NCBI GenBank assembly: GCA_959020865.1
Contig: CAUEUD010000223.1
Location: 1 to 5,852, forward strand
DNA: 5,852 bases
From: Eubacterium limosum
GTDB lineage: Bacteria; Bacillota; Clostridia; Eubacteriales; Eubacteriaceae
Direction of reading: 5' to 3'
This document shows, in pieces, positions 4,845 to 5,852 of the stretch (its first letter is position 1; each line of letters starts with the position of its first letter). Position numbers and translations under genes: made by a program. The notes beneath the pieces were generated by a model, which was not told the DNA's origin, made no database searches, and saw only the letters and a program-made list of their open reading frames with translations.

Positions 4845-5747
4845 ATGGCAGCAAAATTATTAAGTGGTAAAGAAGTAAGTGAGTCCATGTTAGCAAAGGT
4901 TCTGGAGGATGCAAAATCCCTGATTGCTGGAGGCGTTCAGCCTAAGCTGGCAATTATGCGTGTTGGCGCAGATCCAGGGTCCATCTCTTATGAAAAGAGT
5001 ATTATTACCAGAATGGGCAAATCAAGCATTGAAGTGGAATCTGTAGAATTCCCTGAAGATGTAACACAGGCTGATTTTGTAGCAAAATTAAAAACGCTTA
5101 ATGATGACAAAAACATCCATGCAGTTTTGATTTTTAAACCGCTTCCGGAACAGCTGGATGAAGAAGAAATCAAATATATCTTAAGCCCGGAAAAAGACCC
5201 GGATGCTTTAAATCCAACAAACCTTGGTAAATTAATGATTGCGGATGAAAGAGGCTTTTTCCCATGTACAGCAGAAGGCGTTATGGAGCTGCTGAAGCAC
5301 TATGAAATTGATGTTAAAGGTAAAGATGTTGTGATTATCAACAACTCAAACGTTCTTGGAAAACCGCTGGCAATTATGCTGACCAATGAATTCGCAACAG
5401 TGACCATGTGTCATGTGTTCACAAAAGACACACCGTCTTATACAAAAAAAGCAGATATTGTTGTTACAGCTGCTGGTATCTATGGCCTGGTTAAACCGGA
5501 TATGTTAAGCGAAAACTGTATTCTCGTTGATGTTGCAATGTCTCAGATGAAAGATGAAAACGGCGAATTCGTATTAAACGAAGAAGGCAAAAAGATCCGT
5601 ACGGGTGATGCCCACGTTGACTGCCTGGATAAGGTTGCAATGATCACCTCTGCTACACCTGGCTGCGGCGGCGGAACTGGCCCGATCACCACTGCTCTTC
5701 TGGCACAGCATGTCATTAAAGCCTGCAAACAGCAGAACAATTTATAG
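4845..5747 (+). CDS. folD: 5,10-methylenetetrahydrofolate dehydrogenase (FolD family), probably dehydrogenase only and NAD-dependent
   Basis: The 300-residue protein has the FolD layout: an N-terminal folate-binding domain and a Rossmann domain. PCTAEGVMELL (140-150), SNVLGKP (168-174) and a C-terminal TPGCGGGTGPITTALL block in place of the usual PGGVGPMT identify it. In the YxxxK motif Tyr49 is present, but the catalytic lysine position is Ile53. The Gln of the VQLPLP motif is Phe97 (VLIFKPLP). The folate-contact Asp is kept as D120 (EKDPDA). Lys and Gln are linked to cyclohydrolase activity in bifunctional enzymes, so this one probably only reduces methenyl-THF to methylene-THF. GRS of the cofactor loop reads NNS (166-168), compatible with NAD rather than NADP; A. 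woodii is known to have an NAD-dependent monofunctional enzyme. AGGAG sits six bases before ATG 4845, and the gene begins 34 bases after fchA. Confidence 0.93.
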   Translation: MAAKLLSGKEVSESMLAKVLEDAKSLIAGGVQPKLAIMRVGADPGSISYEKSIITRMGKSSIEVESVEFPEDVTQADFVAKLKTLNDDKNIHAVLIFKPLPEQLDEEEIKYILSPEKDPDALNPTNLGKLMIADERGFFPCTAEGVMELLKHYEIDVKGKDVVIINNSNVLGKPLAIMLTNEFATVTMCHVFTKDTPSYTKKADIVVTAAGIYGLVKPDMLSENCILVDVAMSQMKDENGEFVLNEEGKKIRTGDAHVDCLDKVAMITSATPGCGGGTGPITTALLAQHVIKACKQQNNL

Positions 5748-5760
5748 GAATGGGAATTAA

Positions 5761-5784
5761 GCCCGGGAGAGTATCTCCCCGGGC
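5761..5784 (+). other. Stable intercistronic hairpin between folD and the next gene
   Basis: GCCCGGGAGA (5761-5770) pairs with TCTCCCCGGGC (5774-5784), ten base pairs with one bulged C and a GTA loop. No T-run follows, and a ribosome binding site starts 16 bases later, so this is not a standard terminator. It more likely marks mRNA processing or stabilises the 3' end of the folD transcript. Confidence 0.6.
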
Positions 5785-5812
5785 GGATTAAATATAGACG
5801 GAGGAAGTAAAA

Positions 5813-5852
5813 ATGATTATTTCTCAAAAGAAATCTTTTGAAGATGTATTAG
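5813..5852 (+). CDS. Start of the next operon gene, probably metV (methylene-THF reductase small subunit); cut by the window edge
   Basis: ATG 5813 follows GGAGGAAG (5800-5807) at normal spacing and opens a frame of 13 codons, MIISQKKSFEDVL, before the window ends. The opening resembles that of MetV proteins (a K-P/S-FEE/DVL pattern as I remember it). Acetogen gene order places methylene-THF reductase genes (metV, metF, sometimes rnfC2 first) after folD. That a gene starts here is well supported; its identity rests on 13 residues and context only. Confidence 0.5.
   Translation, partial: MIISQKKSFEDVL

Noticed and set aside
5761..5784. Rho-independent terminator after folD
   Set aside because: The hairpin is strong but has no T-run, and a well-placed ribosome binding site and start codon follow within 30 bases.
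4179..5827. Minus-strand open frames inside fchA and folD and across the folD end
   Set aside because: Shadows of conserved genes on the other strand, rich in Ser/Cys/Leu as usual for antisense reading, with no start signals.

Overview
The window is a Wood-Ljungdahl (C1/tetrahydrofolate) locus from a low-to-moderate GC anaerobic acetogen. Gene content and protein style fit the Eubacterium limosum/callanderi - Acetobacterium group (Eubacteriaceae, Bacillota). That placement is recognition from memory, not a database match. Intergenic DNA is very AT-rich, while the coding regions are well conserved enzymes of one-carbon metabolism.

Layout. (1) Minus strand, 526 running off the left edge: N-terminal 175 residues of a corrinoid activation protein with an N-terminal [2Fe-2S] ferredoxin domain (RACo/RamQ-like). 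(2) 527-824: divergent control region, with one sigma-A-type promoter on each strand. Each promoter has a GTATATAC-centred palindrome just downstream of its predicted transcription start. (3) Plus strand 825-1640: a free-standing methyltetrahydrofolate:corrinoid methyltransferase, ended by a strong intrinsic terminator (1708-1766). (4) 1641-2341: a 701-base stretch with no convincing gene. It holds that terminator, a distal promoter, a long possibly structured leader, a cluster of further GTATATAC-like sites and a second, proximal promoter. (5) Plus strand 2342-4021 fhs (formate-THF ligase), 4181-4810 fchA (methenyl-THF cyclohydrolase), 4845-5747 folD (methylene-THF dehydrogenase), then the first 13 codons of another gene from 5813, probably metV. 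Two structured intercistronic elements (4054-4110 and 5761-5784) sit inside this operon.

How it works together. fhs, fchA and folD carry formate to methylene-THF, and the gene after folD would carry it on to methyl-THF. The separate methyltransferase exchanges methyl groups between THF and a corrinoid protein. The divergent activase would reductively rescue corrinoid that has oxidised to the inactive Co(II) state. The same operator-like motif lies at all three transcription units, which suggests common control of methyl-group entry (methyltransferase plus activase) and the THF branch.

The two points most worth following are this shared motif and FolD. In FolD both residues linked to cyclohydrolase activity appear replaced (Ile53 and Phe97), which explains why a dedicated fchA sits directly upstream. 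No mobile element, CRISPR array, rRNA or complete tRNA gene was seen, and there is no sign of a wholly new multi-gene system.
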